Source: Bacteroidales bacterium
Lineage (GTDB): Bacteria > Bacteroidota > Bacteroidia > Bacteroidales > UBA932
Assembly: GCA_016285215.1 (NCBI GenBank)
Contig: JAEEQI010000100.1
Coordinates: forward strand, 1 to 9,021
Length of the DNA: 9,021 nucleotides
Direction: 5' to 3'
In this document: piece after piece, positions 1-6,647 of the stretch
Position numbering within the stretch: the first letter of the stretch is position 1
Layout of the letters: every line of letters starts with the position of its first letter
The notes under the pieces: model-generated
The model's input: only the letters and a program-made list of their open reading frames with translations
Told to the model about the DNA's origin: nothing
Databases searched by the model: none
Translations under genes and position numbers: made by a program

Positions 1-1
1 C

Positions 2-565
2 ATCGATCCCGCTGCCATGGGTAATCCCAAGCTCAATTACAACGCCATCGCGCAGGGCTACAGCTGTGACCTTATCGCCCACTACCTCTACAGTATCGGC
101 GTGAAGGACATGCTGGTGGACATCGGGGAAATCTGGTGCGACGGCGTGAATCCCAACGGGGAGCCCTGGTCGGTGGGCATCGACCGTCCCGTGGACCAGA
201 CCTCGGACGGGCGTTCCCTCCCGGAAGGACTGGACGGCATCTGGAGCTCGGGCGCAAAACCCGCCGGCATCGTAACGTCCGGCAACTACCGCAAGTTCTA
301 TATCCGTAACGGCCGCAAGTTTTCTCACACCATCAACCCCCGTACCGGCTATCCTGTGGAGCACAACCTCCTCAGCGCTACGGTGGTGTCGTCCAAAAAT
401 GCCGCGGAGTCGGACGCCATCGCCACCTGGTGCATGGTGATCGGCCTTCAGGGAGCGCAGGTGCTCATCCTCGGAGACCCGGCCCTGGAAGGCTATCTGA
501 TTTACACGGACGCTTCGGGCGAAATGAAGGAGTGGGCCTCCCCGGGCTTTACATTGAAGAAATAA
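2..565 (+). CDS. apbE: FAD:protein FMN transferase, ApbE family (3' part)
   Basis: ApbE-family enzymes move FMN from FAD onto Thr/Ser of target proteins such as Rnf/Nqr subunits; in Bacteroidota they are usually exported and lipid-anchored. The window opens inside the gene: the frame is open from base 2 and the Met at 17 is not a credible start, because family motifs begin immediately. Seen: NAIAQGYSCD (bases 41-70), matching the family's GxIAKGYxxD; SGNYRKFY (bases 281-304); HTINPRTGYPV (bases 326-358), matching the H-x-I-D-P-x-T-G motif but with Asn for the usual Asp; and ESDAIATW (bases 407-430), the Asp/Thr-containing Mg-binding segment. The C-terminus looks complete at the TAA. About the first third of the protein, including any signal peptide, is missing. 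The gene runs convergent to comEC and overlaps its end by 17 bases. Family call is firm; the target protein is unknown. Confidence 0.93.
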   Translation: MDPAAMGNPKLNYNAIAQGYSCDLIAHYLYSIGVKDMLVDIGEIWCDGVNPNGEPWSVGIDRPVDQTSDGRSLPEGLDGIWSSGAKPAGIVTSGNYRKFYIRNGRKFSHTINPRTGYPVEHNLLSATVVSSKNAAESDAIATWCMVIGLQGAQVLILGDPALEGYLIYTDASGEMKEWASPGFTLKK

Positions 566-1616
566 CTTCCAGAACCCATAGCAGCAGGCGGCTCAGGCCG
601 TCTGTTGCCGTTATGAGGGGCTGCCATCCCAGCACGATGGCGGCCAGGGCGGTCGTCATGAGTGCGGTGGTGAGGGGGAGTGCCAGCAGGTTCGTTACCA
701 GGAAGTATTGGGGGAAGCTATGGAAGCGCAGCCAGGCCAGCGGTGCTGTGAATGCCTGACAGCTGATGCTGACCGCGGCCAGTTTCCATATGCGGCGAAG
801 CGGGTTCCACGAGGCTCCTTCCGGGTACCACCTTTCCAGGACTGGGTACAGCAGGAAGATGCCGGCCATCGCCAGGTACGAGAGCTGGAAACCAGTGCTG
901 CCCACAACGGAGGGGTTCCATACCAACTGGATAAGCAGGGCTGTGCAGAACACGCGGGATGCCTTTCGGGGCCTTCCCAGCGCGCGGAGCAGCTCGTTCA
1001 GGCTGATGAAAAGGAAGGCCCTCACGAGGGACGGTCCCGCGCCGGCCATCAGCGTAAAGAATCCGGCCGATCCCACCAGCAGCCCCGCGCGGACATACCC
1101 GGCCAGCGGGCTGTGTCCCATCGGCCTGGTCGCCGCCACGAGCAGCCCGTAGAGGATGCCCATATGCAGGCCGGAGAGCGCCAGGATGTGCGAGGCTCCG
1201 CTCTGGCGGAAGAGCTCTGTGATGCGGGCCGATAATCCGCTTCTGTCTCCCGTCAGGAGCGCGTCAAGGAGGGGGGCGGTGTCCCCGGAGGAGAAGGGGA
1301 GCGAGTGGATGCGGGCGCGGAGGCTCGCGACGGCGGAATCGGCCAGTAGTTCCAGGGGGTTGGGGGTGTCTGCCCAGGGGAGGGCGGCGGTGCGGGCGCA
1401 GAACATCCCGAGCAGGAGAAAACTCCCCAGCAGAAGGGGCAGGGAGGCCGATTCCTTCATGCGCAGCAGTCTTTCTTTTGCCAGGATGGGAAGGCTTGCC
1501 AGGGGGAGCAGCAGGGCGGGCAGCCAGATGCCGGCGCCGGGGAAGAAAACCGTCCCCGCCACCACGCCCGCCGTGAACATCAAAGAGAGCGATTCTATGT
1601 TCTTTACACGCTCCAT
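549..1616 (-). CDS. comEC: ComEC/Rec2-family DNA uptake channel protein, compact form
   Basis: ComEC forms the inner-membrane channel for single-stranded DNA in natural transformation. The 355-residue product is strongly hydrophobic, with many predicted membrane helices. Competence-domain signatures are clear: LLTGDRSGL (120-128), SGASHILALSGLHMG (139-153), GAGPSLVRAFLF (192-203), NPSVVGSTGFQLSYLA (234-249) and FPQYFLVTNLLALP (301-314). After two or three N-terminal helices (about 12-75) it goes almost directly into the core, so the OB-fold (DUF4131) segment of longer homologs appears absent. It stops right after the channel core, with no metallo-beta-lactamase domain. The start is set at Met-Glu-Arg-Val (ATG at 1614-1616). 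A frame extension to 1733 exists but would run into the ackA coding region and across its promoter. Met at 1580 is a possible shorter start. No Shine-Dalgarno is visible. It is transcribed divergently from ackA. Family certain; whether it works in DNA uptake is an inference. Confidence 0.88.
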   Translation of the reverse strand: MERVKNIESLSLMFTAGVVAGTVFFPGAGIWLPALLLPLASLPILAKERLLRMKESASLPLLLGSFLLLGMFCARTAALPWADTPNPLELLADSAVASLRARIHSLPFSSGDTAPLLDALLTGDRSGLSARITELFRQSGASHILALSGLHMGILYGLLVAATRPMGHSPLAGYVRAGLLVGSAGFFTLMAGAGPSLVRAFLFISLNELLRALGRPRKASRVFCTALLIQLVWNPSVVGSTGFQLSYLAMAGIFLLYPVLERWYPEGASWNPLRRIWKLAAVSISCQAFTAPLAWLRFHSFPQYFLVTNLLALPLTTALMTTALAAIVLGWQPLITATDGLSRLLLWVLEVISSM

Positions 1617-1624
1617 AGCTATGG
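1613..1624. repeat. 12-base perfect palindrome over the comEC start codon
   Basis: CCATAGCTATGG reads the same on both strands. It contains the comEC ATG (minus strand, 1614-1616) and lies 20 bases upstream of the ackA -7 box. It could be an operator for a dimeric regulator, a small hairpin at the comEC ribosome site, or chance. The sequence match is certain; any function is unproven. Confidence 0.4.
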
Positions 1625-1632
1625 CGAAATTA
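1625..1632 (-). promoter_or_regulatory. Possible -7 box for comEC
   Basis: The minus strand reads TAATTTCG, one mismatch from the Bacteroidota -7 consensus TAnnTTTG, ending 8 bases before the chosen comEC start. If used, the leader would be only a few bases for the start at 1616, or about 40 bases for the alternative start at 1580. No clear -33 element was found. Weak call. Confidence 0.25.
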
Positions 1633-1644
1633 GTAATAATTTCG

Positions 1645-1652
1645 TATCTTTG
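1645..1652 (+). promoter_or_regulatory. Bacteroidota -7 promoter box for the ackA operon
   Basis: TATCTTTG matches TAnnTTTG exactly. It sits 40 bases before the ackA ATG, which leaves an A/T-rich leader of roughly 35 bases. No convincing -33 TTTG/TTG was found at the usual spacing. This box also argues against the in-frame upstream ATG at 1621 as the ackA start, because that codon would lie upstream of the transcript. Confidence 0.65.
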
Positions 1653-1692
1653 CACGACTATAGAGCAAACTATTAAATCTATCGATAAAACT

Positions 1693-2907
1693 ATGATTAT
1701 TCTCGTAATCAACTGCGGCAGCTCCAGCATCAAGTATCAGTTACTGGACATGAAGAGCGACGACGTATATGATATCATCGCCAAGGGTATCGCAGAGAAA
1801 ATCGGCCTTCCCGCCGGCATCCTGCAGTACGCCCCCACCGGTAAGGACAAGATTGTCACCGACGTCCCCATCGCGGACCACAAGGTGGGTATGCAGCTCA
1901 TTCTCGCCGCATTGACAGATAAGAAGACGGGCGTCCTGAAGAACCTCGAGGACATCGAGGCTGTGGGTCACCGGATCGTGCAGGGTGGAGATTTCTTCTC
2001 CGGTTCCGTTCTCGTGAACGACGACGTCCTGGAAAAGATCGCCTTCTGCGCAGACTTCGCCCCGCTTCACAATCCCGCCCACCTGCTGGGCATCCACGCC
2101 ATGCAGGAAGTCCTTCCCGGCGTGCCTCAGGTAGTCACCTTCGACACCGCCTTCCACCAGACCATGCCCGCCTATGCATATATGTACGGCCTTCCGTACG
2201 AATATTATGAGAAGTATCGCGTCCGCCGTTACGGTGCCCACGGTACTTCCCATCAGTTTGTAGCAGGCGTCGGCGCCAAACTGGCTGGCCTGGACATCAA
2301 CAACTCCAAGATCATCACCTGCCACCTGGGCGCCGGCAGTTCCATCTGCGCCATCCAGAACGGCAAGTGCGTAGACACTTCCATGGGCTTCACCCCACTG
2401 GAGGGTATGATCATGGGTACCCGTGTGGGTAACATCGATGCCAACGCCGTTCTCTATCTGGAGAAGAAACTGGGCGTGGACCCCGACGAAATGACCACCA
2501 TTCTCAACCGCAAATCCGGCTTCCTGGGCGTATCCACCAAAACGTCCGACGCCCGTGAACTGGACGAACTGGCCAACAACGGAGATCCCAAGGCCAAGCT
2601 CGTGTTCAAGAAGTTCACCTACGATATCATCAAGAACATCGGCTCCTATGTAGCCGCCATGAACGGAGTAGACCTCATTGTGTTCACCGGTGGTATTGGA
2701 GAGCACAACAGCCGCCTGCGCCGCCGTGTGCTGGAGAACTTCTCCTACCTGGGCCTCAAGGTAGACTACGAAGCCAACGTGGCTTTTGGAGAGGATGCCA
2801 TCATCACCACCGAGGATTCCAAGGTCAAGGCTGCCCTCATCTGCACCAACGAGGAACTGGTGATTGCCCGCGATACCATGCATTTAGTACTTGAAAACCA
2901 AGAATAA
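1693..2907 (+). CDS. ackA: Acetate kinase
   Basis: Converts acetyl phosphate plus ADP to acetate plus ATP in the cytoplasm, the ATP-yielding last step of acetate fermentation. The product has 404 residues, close to the roughly 400 usual for the family. Family landmarks: VINCGSSSIK (5-14) with Asn7; GHRIVQGG (92-99) with substrate-binding Arg94; TFDTAFHQTMP (149-159) with Asp151; YGAHGTSH (180-187) with His183; HLGAGSS (211-217); MGFTPLEGMIMGTR (231-244) with Arg244; FTGGIGEHNS (331-340); and NEEL (386-389) with the late Glu of the active site. These line up with the Asn7, Arg91, Asp148, His180, Arg241 and Glu384 positions known in Methanosarcina AckA. The ATG at 1693 gives the standard family N-terminus; the frame is open far upstream, but that stretch is the shadow of comEC. 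No Shine-Dalgarno. First gene of an operon with the Ptb-type gene 4 bases after its stop. Length and motifs favour acetate over butyrate kinase. Confidence 0.97.
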   Translation: MIILVINCGSSSIKYQLLDMKSDDVYDIIAKGIAEKIGLPAGILQYAPTGKDKIVTDVPIADHKVGMQLILAALTDKKTGVLKNLEDIEAVGHRIVQGGDFFSGSVLVNDDVLEKIAFCADFAPLHNPAHLLGIHAMQEVLPGVPQVVTFDTAFHQTMPAYAYMYGLPYEYYEKYRVRRYGAHGTSHQFVAGVGAKLAGLDINNSKIITCHLGAGSSICAIQNGKCVDTSMGFTPLEGMIMGTRVGNIDANAVLYLEKKLGVDPDEMTTILNRKSGFLGVSTKTSDARELDELANNGDPKAKLVFKKFTYDIIKNIGSYVAAMNGVDLIVFTGGIGEHNSRLRRRVLENFSYLGLKVDYEANVAFGEDAIITTEDSKVKAALICTNEELVIARDTMHLVLENQE

Positions 2908-2911
2908 GAAA

Positions 2912-3817
2912 ATGATTACCAATTTTAACGATCTGTTTACCGAGCTCAAGGCACAGGGCATTTGCAAGAAAATGGTAGCTGCCTGGGGCGTGGATTCCCA
3001 CACCATTGAGGCCGCTTCCCTGGCTTCTGATATGGGTTTTGTGAAAGTAACCCTGGTGGGAGACTCCGACCTCATAGCCAAAGTGTGCCAGGAGTGCAAG
3101 GTTGATATGGGTAAGTTTGAGATTGTGGACGTAAAAGACGAGCTCAAGGCCGTGGCCGAGGCTGTCCGTATGGTTCACGACGGTGAGGGCGATGTCCTTA
3201 TGAAGGGCCTCTGCTCCACCGATAAGTTCCTCCGCGCCATCCTCAACAAGGAAGTGGGTCTGCTGCCGGCCAAGGGCCTGCTCTCCCACGTGGGCGTGAT
3301 TGAGAACCCCAACTACCACAAGCTCATCTTCATCACCGATATGGCCGTGATCCCTCAGCCGGACTTCCGCCAGAAGGTCAAGATGGCCGGTTTCGTGACC
3401 GGTGTGGCCCGCAGCTTTGGCATTGCCACTCCCAAGATTGCCTTCATCGCCGCCTCCGAGCAGATGCTGGACAGTATGCCCGCCTGCATCGAGGGTGCCA
3501 TGCTGGCCAAGATGTGCGACCGTGGTCAGATCAAGGCCATTGGTGACGGCCCGCTGGCCCTGGATGTTGCCATCGACCAGGAATCCGTAGAAATCAAGAA
3601 GCTCAAGAGCCCCGTGGCCGGAGACGCCGACTGCCTCCTGTTCCCCAATATCGAGAGCGCCAACGTATTCTGGAAGACCAACTCCAAACTGGCCAAGGAC
3701 GTTCGTCAGGCCGGTTTCCTGGTAGGTACCAAGGTGCCCTGCATCCTGGCCTCCCGCGCCGATTCCGTAGATGTCAAGTTAAATTCGATTGCTTCGGCAG
3801 TCATGTCTGTTAAATAA
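2912..3817 (+). CDS. Phosphate acetyl/butyryltransferase, Ptb-type
   Basis: Cytoplasmic enzyme that swaps CoA for phosphate on a short acyl group, making the acyl phosphate that the kinase encoded upstream uses for ATP synthesis. The 301-residue length and motifs fit the short PTA/PTB fold (PF01515), and the length matches clostridial Ptb. Seen: DVLMKGLCST (94-103), LLSHVGV (123-129), FITDMAV (140-146), DGPLALD (212-218) and SRADSVDVKLNSIA (281-294), all conserved blocks of the family. No N-terminal regulatory domain as in long Pta proteins, and no fused hydratase domain. The ATG at 2912, 4 bases after the ackA stop, is chosen over an in-frame TTG at 2891 that lies inside ackA. Substrate cannot be read from sequence: the family name suggests butyryl-CoA, whereas the acetate kinase partner suggests acetyl-CoA. 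The annotation pta or ptb should stay open. Confidence 0.9.
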   Translation: MITNFNDLFTELKAQGICKKMVAAWGVDSHTIEAASLASDMGFVKVTLVGDSDLIAKVCQECKVDMGKFEIVDVKDELKAVAEAVRMVHDGEGDVLMKGLCSTDKFLRAILNKEVGLLPAKGLLSHVGVIENPNYHKLIFITDMAVIPQPDFRQKVKMAGFVTGVARSFGIATPKIAFIAASEQMLDSMPACIEGAMLAKMCDRGQIKAIGDGPLALDVAIDQESVEIKKLKSPVAGDADCLLFPNIESANVFWKTNSKLAKDVRQAGFLVGTKVPCILASRADSVDVKLNSIASAVMSVK

Positions 3818-3819
3818 AT

Positions 3820-4575
3820 ATGAGAAAATACATTGTAGCGGGCAACTGGAAAATGAACACCACCGTGCCCGAAGGCGTAGAACTCGCCAAGGCTGTTGTG
3901 GAGAAAGCCCAAAATCTCCCCGCAAACGTTGAACTGGTTGTTGCTCCTCCTTTCACCCACCTGGCCCCTGTAGCAGAGGTCCTCAAGGGTTCCAAGGTAC
4001 AGCTGAGCGCCCAGAACTGCGCAGACCACGAGAAAGGTGCCTACACCGGCGAAGTAGCCGTGAATATGCTCACTTCCCTGGGTTGCCAGTACACCATCCT
4101 GGGTCACTCCGAGCGTCGTCAGTACTACGGAGAGACCGATGAGAAGCTGGTCGTGAAGACCCAGCTGGCCCTGGCCGCCGGTCTTAAGGTGATCCTCTGC
4201 GTAGGTGAGAACCTGGAAGAGCGCGAGGCTAACAAGCACTTTGAGGTGGTTACCGCCCAGACCAAGAACGTCCTTTACAACTTCACCGCCGAAGACCTGA
4301 AGAACGTGGTCATCGCTTACGAACCCGTTTGGGCCATTGGTACCGGCAAGACCGCTACCGCCGAGCAGGCTCAGGAAATCCACGCTTGCATCCGCAACGT
4401 CATCGAGTCCAAGTTTGGTGCTATGGTGGCCAACGATATGACCATCCTCTACGGTGGTTCCTGCAAGCCCTCCAACGCCAAGGAGCTCTTTGCCCAGAAG
4501 GACATTGACGGTGGCCTCATTGGTGGCGCCGCCCTCAAGGCCGAAGACTTCCTGGGTATTGCCACTTCCTTCTAA
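3820..4575 (+). CDS. tpiA: Triosephosphate isomerase
   Basis: Interconverts dihydroxyacetone phosphate and glyceraldehyde 3-phosphate in glycolysis and gluconeogenesis; a cytoplasmic dimeric TIM barrel. The product has 251 residues, the normal size. Catalytic features are intact: GNWKMN (8-13) with Lys11, LGHSERR (94-100) with electrophile His96, and AYEPVWAIGTGKTA (166-179) with base Glu168 followed by flexible loop 6. The phosphate-binding stretches are YGGS (211-214) and GLIGGAAL (232-239). The ATG at 3820 follows the stop of the acyltransferase gene after 2 bases, so it is clearly co-transcribed. A hairpin terminator starts about 20 bases after its stop. Nothing abnormal in the protein; the operon partners are the unusual part. 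Confidence 0.97.
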   Translation: MRKYIVAGNWKMNTTVPEGVELAKAVVEKAQNLPANVELVVAPPFTHLAPVAEVLKGSKVQLSAQNCADHEKGAYTGEVAVNMLTSLGCQYTILGHSERRQYYGETDEKLVVKTQLALAAGLKVILCVGENLEEREANKHFEVVTAQTKNVLYNFTAEDLKNVVIAYEPVWAIGTGKTATAEQAQEIHACIRNVIESKFGAMVANDMTILYGGSCKPSNAKELFAQKDIDGGLIGGAALKAEDFLGIATSF

Positions 4576-4595
4576 TATAAGGAAGCAACCCCAAT

Positions 4596-4626
4596 AAAAA
4601 AGACCGTCGTCTGACGGTCTTTTTTT
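4596..4626. terminator. Bidirectional intrinsic terminator between tpiA and the phosphatase gene
   Basis: A perfect 8-base-pair stem AGACCGTC (4601-4608) / GACGGTCT (4613-4620) with a 4-base loop is flanked by an A run on the left and a T run on the right. It therefore reads as hairpin plus T tract on both strands and serves the two convergent transcription units. The right T tract ends 1 base before the phosphatase stop codon. Confidence 0.9.
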
Positions 4627-4627
4627 G

Positions 4628-6583
4628 TTATCCCAAATACTTGATGGCCATCATTGTGAGGTCGTCGCTTTGGTCGGCCCCGTTCACAAAGGAATGTACC
4701 GAGGTGGTTACCTTCTGGACAAACTCGGTAGGGGAGCTTCCGTTGGCGGCCTTGGCTGCCTCGAAGGTCTGGTCCATTCCAAAGAGGTCGTGGTTGGCGT
4801 TTTCGGCCTCTGTCAAGCCATCCGTGTACAGGAAGAGGGTGGTGCCGGGTTTTAGCTGGGCTTCCTGCTGGGTGAACTGGGTGTCGGGCATAACGCCTGC
4901 GGCCAAGTTGGAATCTACCGGCAGGTATTCTGCGCTGCCGTCCGGGCCCAGGACAATGGGGGCGTCGTGGCCGGCGTTGCAGTAGGTGAGGTGCCCCGAC
5001 TGGTCCAGGATGCCAAAGAACATCGTCACAAACATCAGGGAGTCGTTGTTGGTGGCCAGGCTGTTGTTGAGGGTTTCCATAATGGCGGCGGGACGGTTGT
5101 CCTTGGCGGCCAGGGAACGGAAGAGGGCGCTGGTAACAGCCATCACCATAGCGGCGGGAACGCCCTTGCCGGAAACGTCTCCTATACAGAAGAAGAGCTG
5201 ATGGTCTTTGATAAAGAAATCGTAGAGGTCTCCTCCTACCGTCTTGGCAGGGGTCAGGGAGGCATAAATGTCCATATCCACACGCTCCGGGAGGGTCTTG
5301 GGCAGCATCGAGTTCTGGATGTCGCTGGCAATGTGCAGCTCGCTCTCTATGGCGGCCTGCTTGGAAGTGGCATCCGTGAGCTCATTAATATAGGTAGTGA
5401 GCGACTGCTGCATATTCTCAAAGGAGTCTCGCAGCTGGTGGATTTCGTCGTAATGGGTGAGCTCTGGGAGTTTGGTGTCAAAGTGTCCCTTGGCCACTTC
5501 TTCCGTAGAACGTACCAGGTACTTGAGCGGCTGGGTGGTGTTCCGGATGGAGCGTCTGAAGAAGATGGCGGCAACCAGCAGGCCCAGGCCCTGCAGCAGG
5601 AGGATGAAGATGCCCAGCAACACGCCCGGAAGGACAATGCTCTTCTGGGTCACCACCACGGCGGCCGACCATCCCGTGTGCTTGAGGGTGGAGTAGAACA
5701 CCATAGACTTGACGCCGTCTATCCGGGCCACGCCGTCTCCGTGTTCTCCGGCCAGCATCTTGAAACCAATGGTCTCGTAGTTGGAGTTTCCCTTGGAATC
5801 AATGTGGTTGAAGTAGTTGTCGTGGAGGATGCGTTTGGGATCCGGGTGCACCAGGTATTCTCCGTTTCGGCTTAAGATAAAGCAGTAGGCGTTGAGCTCC
5901 TCTTTGTCCAGGGGGGTTCTGGAGAAGATGCTCAGGTGGCTGATGCTGCCGCCCAGGTTGAACTCCTTAACCTTTTCCGTGAGGTCGGTGAGGGACATAT
6001 CGGCGCAGAATACGCCAACCACTTCTCCCTTGTCTTTGATGGGCAGGACGTAGGAGCAGAGGATTTCTTCGGCCCCGGTGTCGTCGTAGTACGGCTCCGA
6101 CCAGTAGCCGCCGCTTACGTGCTGGATGCCCTGGGTGTACCACTCCGATTTGGTGTAGTCGTGGGAGGCCGAACCCAGCTGCCGGGTATAGATGGTGCCG
6201 TCTGCATTCTGGTGGGCGTACGGCTCAAACCAATAGCCTTTTTGGGGGTAATAATTGGGAACAAAGGCAACGGCCATACCCACAATGTGGGGGTTGAGCT
6301 TGAGCTCGTTGGCCAGGATGGGATACAGGGAGTCCGGGTTGTCCAGATACTCGTGAATCTCGTCCACGTTGTTCATAGAGGTGGTTTCCACCAGGTTGAG
6401 CATACCTTCCAGCTGCTCATCCGTGATGCTCAGGATATCCTGGTAATGGTCCTTCATCATAGCCAGCGAACCTCCCGCCGAGAATATAAAGATCAGGAAG
6501 GAGGCAATGGTCATAGTGACCAGCATCACAAGCAAAATGCTGCGAGTTAACCTGCCAGAGAAGGAGTGGAACTGTGGTTTCAT
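4628..6583 (-). CDS. Membrane sensor phosphatase: Cache-HAMP-SpoIIE/RsbU-type PP2C
   Basis: A 651-residue signalling protein. In order: a short cytoplasmic N-terminus; membrane helix about 14-36; an extracytoplasmic double-Cache sensor about 40-310, with the typical GYWSEPYYDD (159-168) and CSYVLPI (176-182) stretch; membrane helix about 317-342; HAMP about 343-397, ending HYDEIHQLRDSFENM (377-391); a linker with the RsbU/SpoIIE-like ELHIASDIQNSMLP (415-428); and a PP2C domain to the end. Metal-binding motifs are present: GGDLYDFF (450-457), GDVSGKGVPAAM (468-479), YTDGLTEAEN (586-595) and SDDLTMMA (639-646). Such enzymes dephosphorylate Ser/Thr on STAS-type antagonists or similar partners in response to a ligand outside the membrane. 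ATG at 6581-6583 is chosen; a GTG directly before it would add one residue. A -7 box ends 4 bases upstream of that ATG. No partner gene lies nearby, so the output is unknown. Domain call firm, ligand and target unknown. Confidence 0.93.
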   Translation of the reverse strand: MKPQFHSFSGRLTRSILLVMLVTMTIASFLIFIFSAGGSLAMMKDHYQDILSITDEQLEGMLNLVETTSMNNVDEIHEYLDNPDSLYPILANELKLNPHIVGMAVAFVPNYYPQKGYWFEPYAHQNADGTIYTRQLGSASHDYTKSEWYTQGIQHVSGGYWSEPYYDDTGAEEILCSYVLPIKDKGEVVGVFCADMSLTDLTEKVKEFNLGGSISHLSIFSRTPLDKEELNAYCFILSRNGEYLVHPDPKRILHDNYFNHIDSKGNSNYETIGFKMLAGEHGDGVARIDGVKSMVFYSTLKHTGWSAAVVVTQKSIVLPGVLLGIFILLLQGLGLLVAAIFFRRSIRNTTQPLKYLVRSTEEVAKGHFDTKLPELTHYDEIHQLRDSFENMQQSLTTYINELTDATSKQAAIESELHIASDIQNSMLPKTLPERVDMDIYASLTPAKTVGGDLYDFFIKDHQLFFCIGDVSGKGVPAAMVMAVTSALFRSLAAKDNRPAAIMETLNNSLATNNDSLMFVTMFFGILDQSGHLTYCNAGHDAPIVLGPDGSAEYLPVDSNLAAGVMPDTQFTQQEAQLKPGTTLFLYTDGLTEAENANHDLFGMDQTFEAAKAANGSSPTEFVQKVTTSVHSFVNGADQSDDLTMMAIKYLG

Positions 6584-6587
6584 CACC

Positions 6588-6595
6588 CAAAGTTA
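6588..6595 (-). promoter_or_regulatory. -7 box for the Cache-PP2C phosphatase gene
   Basis: The minus strand reads TAACTTTG, an exact match to TAnnTTTG. It ends only 4 bases before the ATG at 6583, so transcription from it would start at or next to the start codon, giving a leaderless or nearly leaderless mRNA. No clear -33 element. It may instead be chance in an A/T-rich gap. Confidence 0.4.
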
Positions 6596-6616
6596 CAAAC
6601 ATTTTGAAATAATTGT

Positions 6617-6624
6617 TACCTTTG
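6617..6624 (+). promoter_or_regulatory. -7 box for the secreted beta-barrel-like gene
   Basis: TACCTTTG matches TAnnTTTG exactly, 23 bases before the ATG at 6648, leaving an A/T-rich leader of about 18 bases. It is divergent from the phosphatase -7 box, with 21 bases between the two. No -33 element at the expected distance. Confidence 0.55.
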
Positions 6625-6647
6625 TGAAGCTTATTAACACTATTCAA

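Noticed and set aside
1680..1687. 8-base palindrome TATCGATA in the ackA leader
   Set aside because: Short A/T-rich palindromes are expected by chance in such leaders, and nothing else supports a site.
1156..1692. Long in-frame upstream extension of the ackA reading frame, including an ATG at 1621
   Set aside because: It runs antisense through comEC, adds about 179 residues with no acetate kinase similarity, and the ackA -7 box lies downstream of the ATG at 1621. The family N-terminus begins at 1693.
1617..1733. N-terminal extension of comEC by 39 residues
   Set aside because: It would overlap the ackA start by about 40 bases and encode across the ackA promoter; the Met at 1616 gives a normal short N-terminus before the first membrane helix.
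2422..2445. Acetate kinase motif GTRVGNID with Asn where many homologs have Asp
   Set aside because: This position varies among functional acetate kinases (I recall Ser in the Methanosarcina enzyme), and the key Arg is present, so it is not evidence of lost or changed activity.
1741..2883. 380-codon open frame antisense to ackA
   Set aside because: It mirrors codon bias of the highly biased ackA gene on the opposite strand; the product is His/Gly/Val-rich with no recognisable domain, and no promoter box or start context supports it.
4967..5875. 302-codon open frame antisense to the phosphatase gene
   Set aside because: Low-complexity Gly/Val/His/Gln-rich product typical of an antisense shadow; the opposite strand has an intact multidomain protein with catalytic motifs throughout.
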